Assembly: GCA_021781745.1 (NCBI GenBank)
Contig: JAJXWH010000024.1
Coordinates: forward strand, 1 to 64,000
DNA: 64,000 nt
Direction: 5' to 3'
Source of the DNA: Bacillota bacterium
GTDB taxonomy: Bacteria > Bacillota > Clostridia > Clostridiales > Clostridiaceae
A program made the translations under genes and the position numbers. Numbering within the stretch: the first letter of the stretch is position 1; each line of letters begins with the position of its first letter. The notes beneath the pieces were generated by a model. The model was not told where the DNA came from, ran no database searches, and was given only the letters and a program-made list of their open reading frames with translations. This document shows positions 46,501 through 55,302 of the stretch, piece after piece.

Positions 46501-46679
46501 GTAGGATCCACAGTAGAAGTTAGTTGAGTATTTTCTCCTGTTACATTTACTCGTACTGTTGTAGCATCTGCAACATCATCTGCCCTAGCTGCTTGTCCAC
46601 TAAAACCAACAGGCAGAAATGATACTATGCTTGTAAATACAACTAGTAACCCTATGAATTTCTTTTTCGTTTTACTCAT
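43587..46679 (-). CDS. Exported cadherin-like / choline-binding repeat surface protein
   Basis: This 1030-aa exported protein has a signal peptide (FIGLLVVFTSIVSFLPVGFSG, cleavage probably near QAARA). A long N-terminal beta-rich region of unknown type (about 40-650) follows, then two cadherin-like beta-sandwich domains (NALLNSLKISGYTL...TTTKTYTVVVKN and DANLKNVVLNPGDYTF...VSKTYTLEVYR). At the C-terminus are about six choline-binding repeats (KKGWINLNNTWYYLGKNGIM type, about 920-1030). It should hang from wall choline non-covalently. The ATG follows AGGAGGACGACAAA. Function is unknown; the layout suits adhesion or polysaccharide binding. Confidence 0.85.
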   Translation of the reverse strand: MSKTKKKFIGLLVVFTSIVSFLPVGFSGQAARADDVADATTVRVNVTGENTQLTSTVDPTTNETIYSTTDIVTPTKSQPDKGFDITVKDVIKSIPDLEVQAKGNGKQANSATGVVAQGIQIVSINDVAITDTASLTDLGLSCSDITGTGLNGENVIGKRIVGLSLGINEISYKVTYQTQTVTYTPTLDPTTQQPTGSGTFNDGSPVDHASSSNSNMTIEQATTFVTQQITSLLYKSYVGKVSDFGPNDEISNDKNNEPPFLYTQAGEPDANMPLRYNFNVPDSTNILKYVINFKQDLTNAQVYKNGVKDTGINITNNSLEGNLNNLGDSALLVLKIGGIVGDETIAKSYAIEMKYNGLDASKDYSIQDAGITKLDYNDDDSVEAYIGKKFTTTKNSAGFSVYSGQIYIDPRARMISMDPKLVKDQSTVAYVVTNNYKDSTGTTKVEKSQLKDGKQFVDFQAGAVSNQIQVDVYAGSNGSITDSSQILARYLLDVVPVNSNSNFTMNLAFTNSAGQNLTLTQPGVKSSVLSFDASRRTYDLYYNGSNPINVAFTGHRSDQNEYIRVYLGDYANSNNTTEAAASIANTYSYDSASGEYLRNTSLSIDVGKSQKMVIQAYYDKFEDKTLADGTTTKVFVGSYPVGDSYIFYLPENGNGSTTPTTGEDSTNALLNSLKISGYTLTSSDGTSGFSSDKLDYTTTVAKGDTTEKLTVIPQDYNVQSIVASVDGSSTTYSLASGVASEIPLNSSGTTTITIVVTAQDGTTTKTYTVVVKNNSKGSDANLKNVVLNPGDYTFDSTADITKVRVDPTVSNISVTPMPDDSKSTVTVNGQEYTDTAISVSLKGAQKTEISIEVTSEDGTVSKTYTLEVYRVDATDWNNTSSGSDNTDDQYYDEYNDCWIDLTKYDEWGSVNGKPAYFDKNHRQVKDAWISTGGKYYYLNNLGFRASGWKVDDTTGQTYYLDQTTGEMKKGWINLNNTWYYLGKNGIMKKGWLYLNGKWYYFTPNGQMVVNQSMYVDDKVYNFGQDGAVQF

Positions 46680-47097
46680 TTTGTCGTCCTCCTATATTGT
46701 ATTAAAATTAAAAACTTTATTTTAAAGTTTATGATTTTATTCTTCCTAATATTGTCATACTAGCTTATATTTCAATTTAATATCAAATTACAACTTTTTC
46801 ACCAAATTAAATATACTATATTTTTATTATCGAACCATTTATTCTTCACTTTAGTCAAATAATACATTATAAAAATTAATTACATTAACCTCCATTTTCT
46901 TGCTTACAGACTTATAATTATAAAAGATACATTCTTAACCTTCCACTTTGGCTCTAAAAAGCAAAGACCTTCTATAATATAATACAAGAAATATATATTA
47001 TGGAAGGTACTTTTATCCTATATTTTATTAATTTTTTACTTTATTATTTGCAATGTTTTTGTTTTATACATATGTGCCAGTTCAACTATTACAAATT
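46680..47097. other. Intergenic region upstream of the cadherin/CW protein gene
   Basis: 418 AT-rich bases that hold the terminator at 46967-47008 and presumably a promoter; I see no other supported element. Confidence 0.6.
46967..47008 (-). terminator. Terminator after the zinc-ribbon gene
   Basis: Minus-strand ACCTTCCATAATATA pairs with ATATTATAGAAGGT and is followed by CTTTGCTTTTT, 90 bases beyond the stop. Confidence 0.55.
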
Positions 47098-47496
47098 TTA
47101 TGATTTTCCTTTAAATGAATTTTTGCACCTCGGACATGTTACGGAAATTTTCCCTTGATTTCTTGGTACTCGTAGTTTTTGTTTGCAATTTGGACATGTA
47201 AAGTACTTATGAGTTTTTAAATCTTTTGTTCTGCTTAATTTACGATTGATCCACGATATTATTGAATTCCTCATTCTTAAATATTTATAATTTTCTTGCT
47301 GCCTCTTATATATATTTCTAGAAAAAATCCTATAAACACATAGAACTACAGGAATATATGCTACGAATATTAACCCAGATAAAAATCTCGGTAAAAAATT
47401 TGTTATCAATACTAGAACAAGAAAGACTATAACCAATGCTCTTGATAAATTATCACCACCATATCTTCCATACATAAATTTTTTTAGCCAATTCAT
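47098..47496 (-). CDS. Small membrane protein with C-terminal zinc ribbon
   Basis: This 132-aa protein has two adjacent hydrophobic segments (about 20-58: LVIVFLVLVLITNFLP and LSGLIFVAYIPVVLCVYRIF), a basic helical stretch, and a C-terminal zinc ribbon with two CxxC knuckles (FTCPNCKQKL and VTCPRCKNSF). The ATG follows CAGGTGAAAAA. Small zinc-ribbon membrane proteins of this shape are common in clostridia without known function. It is alone, with its own terminator. Confidence 0.8.
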   Translation of the reverse strand: MNWLKKFMYGRYGGDNLSRALVIVFLVLVLITNFLPRFLSGLIFVAYIPVVLCVYRIFSRNIYKRQQENYKYLRMRNSIISWINRKLSRTKDLKTHKYFTCPNCKQKLRVPRNQGKISVTCPRCKNSFKGKS

Positions 47497-47879
47497 TTTT
47501 TCACCTGCTTGTATAATAAAAGTTTATTATACCTTTCCTTTCATGATATTTTTTACTATAACTTAATTATAAGATTCTGCGGGCTAAATTTTTCACTTCT
47601 ATTCTAACTATAGACCATTTTTATTGATAAAATAACTAAATCTAATACGCATACATAAGCATATGTATGTGCAAAGCCAACTATATTATACCAAATTGTT
47701 AGTTATGAAGTAAGATATTTAATTACCTATATAGCCAGCCTTCCCTCCAAAAGGCATAGCCCAAAGCTAACTTATACAAAATATAGCAACTAGATTAACT
47801 TTCCTTTATTTTGATAAATCCAAGTTATGATCAATTTCTTTAATTTTTTATGCATATTTTATAATTTCCACTCTATAAA

Positions 47880-48160
47880 CAATGTATCTATCAGACCTCA
47901 CAAGGTAAGAACATCAACCTTAATCTCATATGCCTGCAACATTTACTCCAGGGAATCAGGGTAATGTTGGACTTTGTTTTGTATAGAAAACTCGTCCGTT
48001 TCTAGTAAACCTTATATGTGATTCATATCCTTCAAACCGAGATTTTGCCTTCAACTTCCTTCATAGTTCACCTCACGATTGATCCCTCTTCATTGGCTGA
48101 TGGATCCTAAGTCAACAGCGGACTTTCACCGGCAAGTTATTACCCATGCCGGTTACACTG
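47880..48160 (-). ncRNA. Possible group II intron 5' fragment (tentative)
   Basis: On the minus strand this stretch is less AT-rich than its surroundings and begins with the stem CCGGCA...TGCCGG, then GTGAAAGTCCG, GAGGTGAACTATGAAGGAAG, GAAGGCAAAATC and ACTAGAAACGGACGAG. To me these resemble domain I of bacterial group II introns found upstream of reverse-transcriptase genes. No reverse transcriptase or domain V is visible, so it would be a dead fragment. The identification rests on memory of intron sequences. Confidence 0.3.
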
Positions 48161-48162
48161 CC

Positions 48163-48198
48163 AAAAAGATGATTCCTATTCTATATAGAAATCATCTT
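48163..48198 (-). terminator. Terminator of the LRR protein gene
   Basis: Minus-strand AAGATGATTTCTATATAG pairs through AATAGGAATCATCTT and runs into TTTTT, 45 bases past the stop. Confidence 0.8.
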
Positions 48199-48242
48199 CT
48201 TAAATCTAAACTTAAATTTTTTCACTTTATAAATGCTACATT

Positions 48243-49178
48243 TTATTTAGAAACAACAACATTATAGAATTTATCATCAAATTGGATTAAAGTATTAGTC
48301 GTTTTAGCTGAAGTCGTTGCTGTTAATTTTGAGTTATTTAGTATATATATTATATTTCCAACCCCAAATGTCGTTACATTTGAACATCCACTAAATGCTT
48401 CAGCAGATTGTTCATTGTATATTGACTGAATATTTTGCTCTTTAAAATATACTGATTTTAAACCTGTACAATTCCAGAAAGCATAATCACCTATAGATTT
48501 TACTGAACTTGGAATTGTTACTGATGTTAAGTTTGCACACTTTGAAAAGGCACACTCACCTATAGATGTTACCCCACTCGGTATTGTAACTGACCTTAAA
48601 TTTATACACTGATAAAAAGTATCGGGACTTATAGATGTCACTGAACTTGGAATTGTTACTGATGTTAAGTTACTGCAATTCGTAAAAGCAGAATTTCCAA
48701 TTGATGTTACCGAATTTGGAATTACTACTGATGCTAACTTACTACAATTATAAAAGCAATTGTCACCTATGGTTTTTACTGAATTTGGAATTATTAGTGA
48801 TGTTATTTGTGTATTATCAAAAGCATAATTACCTATCGATATTACTGTACTTGGAATTGTTACTGATGTTACTTGATGTGCGTATCCATTATTAAAAGCC
48901 CAATCACCTATTGATGTTACAGTATACTTTTTCCCATTCACTGTAATTGTTGAAGGTATAATTATATTTCCATTTGCAGTTGAATCGGTTAATGATGCTG
49001 TTGTTCCACTATAAGCATAAGTTAACTTATTGATTGTTATTGTGGATGTAGTAACTGCATTAACTCGAATCGGCCCAACAAATACCAAATTATACATACT
49101 TCCCATTCCTAATATACTTATTACGACCAATACTTGTGCAACTAACTTTATTCCCCTCTTTTTGTTTAGAATATTCAC
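48243..49178 (-). CDS. Exported BspA-type leucine-rich-repeat protein
   Basis: This 311-aa exported protein has a hydrophobic signal segment (KLVAQVLVVISILGMGSMYN) and seven or eight LRR_5 (BspA) repeats of about 23 residues with the core TSVTIPSSVTSIG..AF..C.NL (about 65-265). A short C-terminal beta region follows. No CW repeats, LPxTG or S-layer domains are present, so it may be released. I choose the GTG at 49176-49178 because GAGGGGGAAATAAAA precedes it; an ATG 19 codons upstream has no ribosome site. BspA repeats are often adhesins; substrate unknown. Confidence 0.85.
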   Translation of the reverse strand: MNILNKKRGIKLVAQVLVVISILGMGSMYNLVFVGPIRVNAVTTSTITINKLTYAYSGTTASLTDSTANGNIIIPSTITVNGKKYTVTSIGDWAFNNGYAHQVTSVTIPSTVISIGNYAFDNTQITSLIIPNSVKTIGDNCFYNCSKLASVVIPNSVTSIGNSAFTNCSNLTSVTIPSSVTSISPDTFYQCINLRSVTIPSGVTSIGECAFSKCANLTSVTIPSSVKSIGDYAFWNCTGLKSVYFKEQNIQSIYNEQSAEAFSGCSNVTTFGVGNIIYILNNSKLTATTSAKTTNTLIQFDDKFYNVVVSK

Positions 49179-50098
49179 TTTTATTTCCCCCTCATCTCTT
49201 TTAATTCTTTCAGAGCCTATAGTTATAAACTTCATACTTTTCTCAAAAATATAGAAAGGATTTTAACACTAAAACTGAACTTTATATAAGTTAAATATTC
49301 AATCCTTAGAAATTAAGCATTTGGCCTATTAGATAAACATATTTACACACTTTCTAAATCTTAATATGGATACCCCTACCAGAAATAATAAATATTCTTA
49401 TGCGGAAGGCATTTGAAAATAAGTATTAAGGATACTGGTTATAAGTTGTTCCAATTTAGCTTGTCACGCTGAAAGTAGGAATAACTGAATTGAGTGCAAA
49501 TTGCAACTTAGAACCTTCAGCAACAATTTCATTATCCATCGAAACATTTTAACCCTTGAAGTCATAAAATGTTTATTATTTCAATAAGTTAGCATATGAG
49601 TCCACATTATAGTTGGAGTATCTATATTGAAGTAAATCTTTTTTTATTTTTAAATACAACAAAAAATACACAATTATAAGACACATCTTATTTTACAGTT
49701 CGACACAAATATATTGAATTATTTAACTTACATTACAATAATACCCTGATCGAAACTATATGTCAATACATGTAAAATTTAAATTAATCTCAAAAACTCA
49801 CTTAATGATTATTAAAATCTTTAAAAAAGTGATTTCTAATTTTCTGAACTCTCAGAAAAAAATTTATTTTTTTCTTCTTATATCTTTTGTTTTCTTGTTC
49901 TTCTATTCATAATTTATTTACAAACGAAATTAAATTAATAGAAATACCTGATTCTATTACATTTGTGGTTTCTACAAATCCTTTAGCATAATCTTATAAT
50001 TAATAGATAACAAAAAAGGATGTTTTAAAATAATTTTTCAATCATCTCAAAACATCTTTTTTATAAAGTCATTCCTATTATTAAATCGATTCCCGTAC
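49179..50098. other. Long AT-rich intergenic region
   Basis: 920 bases with no gene I can support. It contains a 27-codon minus-strand frame at 49456-49539 (MDNEIVAEGSKLQFALNSVI, then PTFSVTS) whose codon use looks gene-like but which lacks a good ribosome site, and the terminator of the first amidase gene at its left end. It may hold the remains of a lost gene. Confidence 0.5.
50012..50062 (-). terminator. Terminator of the first glucosaminidase/amidase gene
   Basis: Minus-strand AAAAAAGATGTTTT pairs with AAAACATCCTTTTTT. The stem with A/T runs on both sides could work in either direction. Confidence 0.75.
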
Positions 50099-52120
50099 TT
50101 AAAATGCTGCTGATATTGCACTTGCAACTGCTGTTGCTTCTAAATCTTGATAAGATGAATTTGCACATTTTTGAGCTTCATCTGGATTAGTAATAAATCC
50201 AAATTCAATTAAGATTGCCGGCATGCTCGTATTTCTACAAACAAAATAGTTACTATCTCTAGCTCCTCTATTTTGAGCACCAGTACTACTTGTAATGGAT
50301 GATGCTACAGCTGATGCTAGGCTCATACTTGTTGAAAGCTTATAATCACTATATGCCCCTCCAAAACTATCGTCTTGAGGTCTTGAGCTATAATAAACCT
50401 CTACTCCATTAGCTGCTGGAGATGCTGAATTGTGATGCAAACTTACAAATAAATCTGCCTTGGCATTATTTGCAATATTCACCCTGTTAGTAAGGCTTGT
50501 ATTCACATCATCAGTATTTCTATCCGATGAATATCTTGTCATAATTACTGTATATCCTAATGCTTCAAGCTTCGCCTTTAACTTATCTGCAACCTGCATA
50601 TTTAAATCTCTTTCAGAATATGTAACACCATTACTAGTCGCATAAGCTCCATCATCTCCGCCAAAATTGTGGCCTGGATCTAGTACTATGACTTTTCCCG
50701 AAGTACTTCCCGGTATTCGACTTCCACGCTTTCCGTCCGAACCTATTTTCCAGCCATTTATAGTCGTATCTTTAGCCATAATACCTGTACTAGGTTGTAG
50801 ATAATAATAGTCCTTACCATCTACTATCCAACCTGTTGCTCTAGCACCACTGCTTCTTAAATAGTACCAATTTCCATTTAGATTAATCCAGCCTGTTGCC
50901 ATTATTCCGTTTGAATATAAGTAGTACCAATTACCGTTTGCATTAATCCAACCTGTTAACATATTTCCACTAGTATTAAAAAAGTACCATTGTCCACTAA
51001 TTAAAGTCCAGCCTACTCTCATCTCTCCACTTGAGTCTAGGAAATATTTCTTTCCATCAATAAGTTTAAGACCAGTGGTCATGCTGCCATCACCTTGAAT
51101 ATAATACCATTTATTATTATCATTTATCCAACCAAGTGCCATTGCACCACTTGATTTAAGATAATACCACTTTCCATTCTGGTTAATCCAGCCTTTCGCC
51201 ATAACTCCATCACTATATAAGTAGTACCAATTACTATCTGGTTTAATCCAACCAGCTGCCTTACTGCCATCTGATCTATAATAATACCAATTCCCATTCT
51301 CTAATTTCCATCCAATTGATGATGAGATATTTGCATTATTGTCAATCGATAGCCTAATTGGCTCTGTTGCTTGTACTCCTGCTGGTCCTGTTTGAGTTGC
51401 TTGTGGTTTACTAGTTGCATTAGTTGTGTCTAACACTGCTCCTGCACTTGTAGTTGAACTTGCGGCTGTGCTAATACCTGAATTACTGGCAACATTAGAT
51501 GCATTAACTTCTGATTGAGACACAATCCCCGCTGCTATTAATAAATTATTATATAATTCATTAATTTCTTGTCCATATGTAAAACTTGGAGCCCATTTCC
51601 CGCTTAATGCATTTATTGTTACTGCATTGCCTTTAATAGTGATGAACTGCCTCGGGTCATATGTATCGCTTCTTGGATAACCAGAAGCTCCCGCATAGAG
51701 TGCTAAGTGGTCCAAATGAGCCTGTACTCCTTCATCCCAAGTCTCAAACCTTTGATGAGCATTTGGATCTGTATCAGCTCCGCCAGAACTAGTTTTCAGT
51801 CCGCATGGATTATGATAACTTTCATCTAATACTCCGCCAAAATTTCCATACCCCGTCTCCTTAGCAGCTTGCACATATGCTATAGCAGGGTTAACATTTC
51901 CATGAGCAGGCGCATAATTCCAATATAGCTCTGCTAAACCCACAAAAGTATCAGTTGCACCTTTAGATTTCGCCCATTCTTCAGCCTGTTTTGCTGTTAC
52001 TTTTGTATCTGATATAATTTTAGTATCAGTGATAGCCGCTTTAACATTTATTATCGGAATTAATATTAAAACTATAACAAAAGTAAACAAAAATGTAGTC
52101 AATCTCTTAATAGCCTTCAA
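50099..52120 (-). CDS. Bifunctional autolysin: glucosaminidase, choline-binding repeats, Amidase_3
   Basis: This 673-aa exported peptidoglycan hydrolase has a signal peptide (TTFLFTFVIVLILIPIINVKA) and a GH73/LytB-like glucosaminidase domain (about 45-195) with a catalytic Glu candidate in VQAAKETGYGNFGG. A linker follows, then nine or ten choline-binding repeats (about 270-465), then Amidase_3 (about 478-673) with zinc ligands in LDPGH, YSERD and SLHHN and the catalytic Glu in LIEFGFI. It should cut both glycan strands and stem peptides while bound to wall choline. The start is TTG with CGGAGG nine bases upstream. A close paralog lies next to it. Confidence 0.9.
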   Translation of the reverse strand: MKAIKRLTTFLFTFVIVLILIPIINVKAAITDTKIISDTKVTAKQAEEWAKSKGATDTFVGLAELYWNYAPAHGNVNPAIAYVQAAKETGYGNFGGVLDESYHNPCGLKTSSGGADTDPNAHQRFETWDEGVQAHLDHLALYAGASGYPRSDTYDPRQFITIKGNAVTINALSGKWAPSFTYGQEINELYNNLLIAAGIVSQSEVNASNVASNSGISTAASSTTSAGAVLDTTNATSKPQATQTGPAGVQATEPIRLSIDNNANISSSIGWKLENGNWYYYRSDGSKAAGWIKPDSNWYYLYSDGVMAKGWINQNGKWYYLKSSGAMALGWINDNNKWYYIQGDGSMTTGLKLIDGKKYFLDSSGEMRVGWTLISGQWYFFNTSGNMLTGWINANGNWYYLYSNGIMATGWINLNGNWYYLRSSGARATGWIVDGKDYYYLQPSTGIMAKDTTINGWKIGSDGKRGSRIPGSTSGKVIVLDPGHNFGGDDGAYATSNGVTYSERDLNMQVADKLKAKLEALGYTVIMTRYSSDRNTDDVNTSLTNRVNIANNAKADLFVSLHHNSASPAANGVEVYYSSRPQDDSFGGAYSDYKLSTSMSLASAVASSITSSTGAQNRGARDSNYFVCRNTSMPAILIEFGFITNPDEAQKCANSSYQDLEATAVASAISAAF

Positions 52121-52424
52121 AACAGTTTTCCTCCGTTCTATTTAGTTTTTATGAACAAAAATTCCAAATTTAATGGTTAGATAGTAAAATCTTTATCCTT
52201 TATATAATACAAACCCATACTTTACTTTAGGTCCCAATATATTAAAAAATATGTCAATTCTCAAGTGTAAATTATGGAAATTGAAAAAACTTAAATACAC
52301 AAAAATACATTAAGGCTAAATACAACAATAATTACCTTTTACAAAAATTAAGAACATGATTTCATAAGTTGATACCTACGAAATCATGTTCTTTTTTGAT
52401 AAATTGCTTATAGTTTTATATCTA
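52121..52424. other. Intergenic region between the two autolysin genes
   Basis: 304 AT-rich bases: the terminator of the upstream paralog at 52343-52398 and, presumably, the promoter of the first autolysin. No other element is visible. Confidence 0.6.
52343..52398 (-). terminator. Terminator of the second glucosaminidase/amidase gene
   Basis: Minus-strand AAGAACATGATTTC pairs perfectly with GAAATCATGTTCTT and is followed by AATTTTTG. Confidence 0.85.
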
Positions 52425-54671
52425 TTAAATATTTGCTGCAATAACTTCTGCTATTGCCTCTGCTACTTTTTGTTGACTTGCTGGATCTGCACATCTTATT
52501 GCTTCATCTTTATTAGTAATAAATCCAACTTCAACAAGTACTGCTGGCATATTTGTATTTCTACATACAAACAAGTTTTGTTCTTGGCCTCCTCTGTTGT
52601 ATAAGTTAAGTTTATTAGCAATATTGTTATTTATGAGAGTAGCCATTTCTTTACTTTTTTCTATTCTTGCATTATCTAATTTTCCACCAAAATCACTATC
52701 TTGTGCTTCAGAACTATATAAAGATAATACTCCATAAGCAGATGCATCAGCTGAGTTGTGATGAATACTTATATAGAAATCTGCATTTGCATTATTAGCA
52801 ACATCAACTCTATGAGTAAGACTTGCCATTAATGAACCATATAAAGGTGTCTCACCATCATTCCTTGTCATTATAACATTGTAACCTCTATTTTGAAGTT
52901 CCTTTTGTAGTTTAACTGCAACCTGCATATTTAAAACTGTTTCGCTATAAGTTACCCCATCAATAGTGCTTTCAGCACCATAATCATTACCATAATCATG
53001 ACCCGGATCTATTACTATAGTCTTTTTACCATTTGAAGGGCTATTATTGGCTGGAGTACTTGTTCCTGAATTACTTTTATCATTTTGATTAGACAAAGCT
53101 TGTTTCTTACCGTCAGAACCAATTTTATAACCATTGATTGTAGTATTAGTAAGCATTCTTCCTGTTGCAGTATCTAAATAATAAGAATCTCCATTAGATG
53201 TAACCCATCCCGTTGCCATAACACCACTGTTATTTAAGTAATACCATGTTCCACTTAGAGTGATCCATCCCTTAGCCATAGCTCCAGTATCATATAAATA
53301 ATAGTAATTTCCGTTATCTACAATCCATCCTGTTGCCATACTGCCATCAGCATTAAAATAATACCAATAATTGTTCAATTTTATCCATCCAGTTTCCATA
53401 GTTCCACTATTGTCAAACATATAGATTTTATTATCTATCTTAGCAAGACCTGTTACCATGCTTCCATCACCTTGAAGATAATACCAATTATAATTATCTT
53501 TAAACCATCCAGTCTTTATTGCTCCACTTTTTTCAAAATAGTACCATTTATCATTAATCTTTGTCCATCCATTATTAGTGGCCATAACTCCTGAATCTTT
53601 AAAATAATACAAATCTGATCCATCATATTGAATTCCAGTTGCCATTGCACCTGAATCCTTTAGAAAATACCAAGCATTATTTAACTGTCTCCAACCCTTG
53701 GCCATTGCACCTGATTTGTCTATATAGTACCAACTACTTCCATCATATATCCAATCAGTTGCCATTTTACCATCATCTTTTAAGTAATACCAATTTCCGT
53801 CAGGATTGATCCAACCAATTGCCTTTGTATTGTCTGATTTATAGTAATACCAATCCCCATTTTCATTTTTCCATCCAATTGTTGATGTTATATTAGGTTT
53901 TCCCTCTTGAGGTTTACTTCCACCTTGAGGTTTATTTTCTGGAATAACATCAGTAGCACTAGGTGCACTTGGCTTACTTTCAGGTTTTCCTGGATTGGGT
54001 GCCGCATTTGACGAAGATCCATCAGTGTTTTTTCCAATATTAATATTAGTAGTGTCATTGTCCTTTGGATAATCTACACCAGAATAATCCATCAAATCTT
54101 CATATAATTTGCTTATGTCATCACCATATGTAGCACTTGGAGCCCATTGTCCATCTAAAGAGTTTACCGTAGTTGCCCTTCCTTTAATAGTTACAAAATG
54201 TCTTGGATCATAAGTATCATCCCTTGGATACCCACTAGCTCCTGCATATAACGCTAAATGATCTAAATGCGCTTGTACACCTTCATCCCAAGTATCAAAT
54301 CTTTGATGAGCATTTGGGTCAGTATTGTCTCCACCAGCTTCAGTTTTCAATCCACATGGATTATGAAAACTTTCATCTAACACTCCTCCAAAGTTTCCAT
54401 ACCCAGTTTCCTTTGCTGCTTGAACATATGCAATAGCCGGGTTAACATCACCATGATCTGGCGCATACTTAAAATAAAGATCTGCTAAATTTATAAATGT
54501 TTGAGTTGCTCCTTTAGATTTAGCCCATTTTTCAGCTTGTTTAGCAGTAACCTTACTGTCTGATATTATTTTATAATCAGTAGTTGCTGCTTGTACATTT
54601 AATGTCGGAATCAAACTTAATACCATTGCAAAAGATAAAACAAAAGTAATAAGTTTCTTTTTGATATTCAA
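52425..54671 (-). CDS. Bifunctional autolysin paralog: glucosaminidase, choline-binding repeats, Amidase_3
   Basis: This 748-aa paralog of the neighbouring autolysin has the same order: signal peptide (LITFVLSFAMVLSLIPTLNVQA), glucosaminidase domain (about 35-190, Glu in VQAAKETGYGNFGG), a Pro/Gly-rich linker, about twelve choline-binding repeats (about 265-530), and Amidase_3 (about 555-748; IDPGH, YSETVLN, SIHHN, LVEVGFI). I choose the TTG at 54669-54671, preceded by AGGGAGGTGG, because both paralogs share the context ACTGTTTTGAA at the start; a TTG 12 codons further upstream has no ribosome site. It probably arose by tandem duplication and gained repeats. Confidence 0.9.
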   Translation of the reverse strand: MNIKKKLITFVLSFAMVLSLIPTLNVQAATTDYKIISDSKVTAKQAEKWAKSKGATQTFINLADLYFKYAPDHGDVNPAIAYVQAAKETGYGNFGGVLDESFHNPCGLKTEAGGDNTDPNAHQRFDTWDEGVQAHLDHLALYAGASGYPRDDTYDPRHFVTIKGRATTVNSLDGQWAPSATYGDDISKLYEDLMDYSGVDYPKDNDTTNINIGKNTDGSSSNAAPNPGKPESKPSAPSATDVIPENKPQGGSKPQEGKPNITSTIGWKNENGDWYYYKSDNTKAIGWINPDGNWYYLKDDGKMATDWIYDGSSWYYIDKSGAMAKGWRQLNNAWYFLKDSGAMATGIQYDGSDLYYFKDSGVMATNNGWTKINDKWYYFEKSGAIKTGWFKDNYNWYYLQGDGSMVTGLAKIDNKIYMFDNSGTMETGWIKLNNYWYYFNADGSMATGWIVDNGNYYYLYDTGAMAKGWITLSGTWYYLNNSGVMATGWVTSNGDSYYLDTATGRMLTNTTINGYKIGSDGKKQALSNQNDKSNSGTSTPANNSPSNGKKTIVIDPGHDYGNDYGAESTIDGVTYSETVLNMQVAVKLQKELQNRGYNVIMTRNDGETPLYGSLMASLTHRVDVANNANADFYISIHHNSADASAYGVLSLYSSEAQDSDFGGKLDNARIEKSKEMATLINNNIANKLNLYNRGGQEQNLFVCRNTNMPAVLVEVGFITNKDEAIRCADPASQQKVAEAIAEVIAANI

Positions 54672-54837
54672 AACAGTCTGCCACCTCCCTATATTTGATT
54701 TTAACAAAAAACATCATGGCATTAAAGGTAAATTTGAAAAAATGTAGTTTTTTTTATCATATATTCGTACAAAGTTGATTTTTATGATAAATATTCCACT
54801 CCATCTATTTGACTCTAATGTAAAATAACCCAAAATG

Positions 54838-54866
54838 AAAGAGAGCCTGTTTTAGTGCTCTCTTTT
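54838..54866 (-). terminator. Terminator overlapping the stop of the small Cys-rich gene
   Basis: Minus-strand AAAGAGAGC pairs with GCTCTCTTT around a ten-base loop, then CATTTT. The left arm begins at the stop codon. Confidence 0.6.
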
Positions 54867-55185
54867 AGTGATTACGGTTCTTTCTTCTGCAATTTTCCAA
54901 ATTGTCTTGACAATTTGCAAGTTGGTCCATTAAATTATCTACCATTTTATCTGTAAGACACATTTGATTGCAAAGCAGTTTCTCATTCATATTTATTAAA
55001 TAACAAATAAAGTTTTGATTAGTAAACGCATATAAGAATAATAAAACCATCACTAATCGGCATAACACTGCCTCTTGATTCCCCACAACCATTGTAGATA
55101 AGGTCAAATCATTTATTGGGTTATTTGCAGTAGCTCCAAGAGTATCAAAACCAGAATCACTATAGTCACAGTCACAGTTACTCAT
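54865..55185 (-). CDS. Small Cys-rich hypothetical protein
   Basis: This 106-aa protein of unknown function starts MSNCDCDYSDSGFDTLG, has a hydrophobic middle (AVLCRLVMVLLFLYAFTNQNF), and ends in an Asn/Arg/Cys-rich tail (LANCQDNLENCRRKNRNH). Seven or more Cys residues are spread along it. I start at MSNCDC because GGAGAGGAAGAAA precedes it. It could be a small spore-coat-type or membrane-associated protein, but nothing in the sequence decides. It stands alone between the autolysins and prfC. Confidence 0.65.
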   Translation of the reverse strand: MSNCDCDYSDSGFDTLGATANNPINDLTLSTMVVGNQEAVLCRLVMVLLFLYAFTNQNFICYLINMNEKLLCNQMCLTDKMVDNLMDQLANCQDNLENCRRKNRNH

Positions 55186-55302
55186 TTTCTTCCTCTCCAT
55201 GTACAGCAATATTATATATAATAATAATATGACTAATTGTTTATTTTTGTTACTTTCTAAGAGAATCATTTATTATAATGGTTGTAAATTTCATATTCAT
55301 CC

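Larger units (their letters stand above)
47497..48242. other. Long intergenic region with RNA-like segment and terminator
   Basis: 746 bases without a supported protein gene. It holds a GC-richer segment at about 47880-48160 that looks like structured RNA on the minus strand, a small hairpin GCATACATA...TATGTATGTGC near 47649, and the terminator of the LRR gene. A plus-strand 62-codon frame at 48079 is judged a chance frame across this segment. Confidence 0.55.

Noticed and set aside
47649-47672. Hairpin GCATACATA...TATGTATGTGC as a terminator
   Set aside because: No U-run follows on either strand and no gene ends next to it.
48079-48267. 62-codon plus-strand frame (SADFHRQVITHAGYTA-like)
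   Set aside because: It crosses the structured segment and the LRR terminator and overlaps the LRR gene end on the other strand; no ribosome site. More likely a chance frame across an RNA-like element.
50750-51310. Possible CRISPR or DNA tandem array in the autolysin genes
   Set aside because: The periodicity of about 60 bases is the protein-level choline-binding repeat; DNA copies vary at third positions and there are no spacers.
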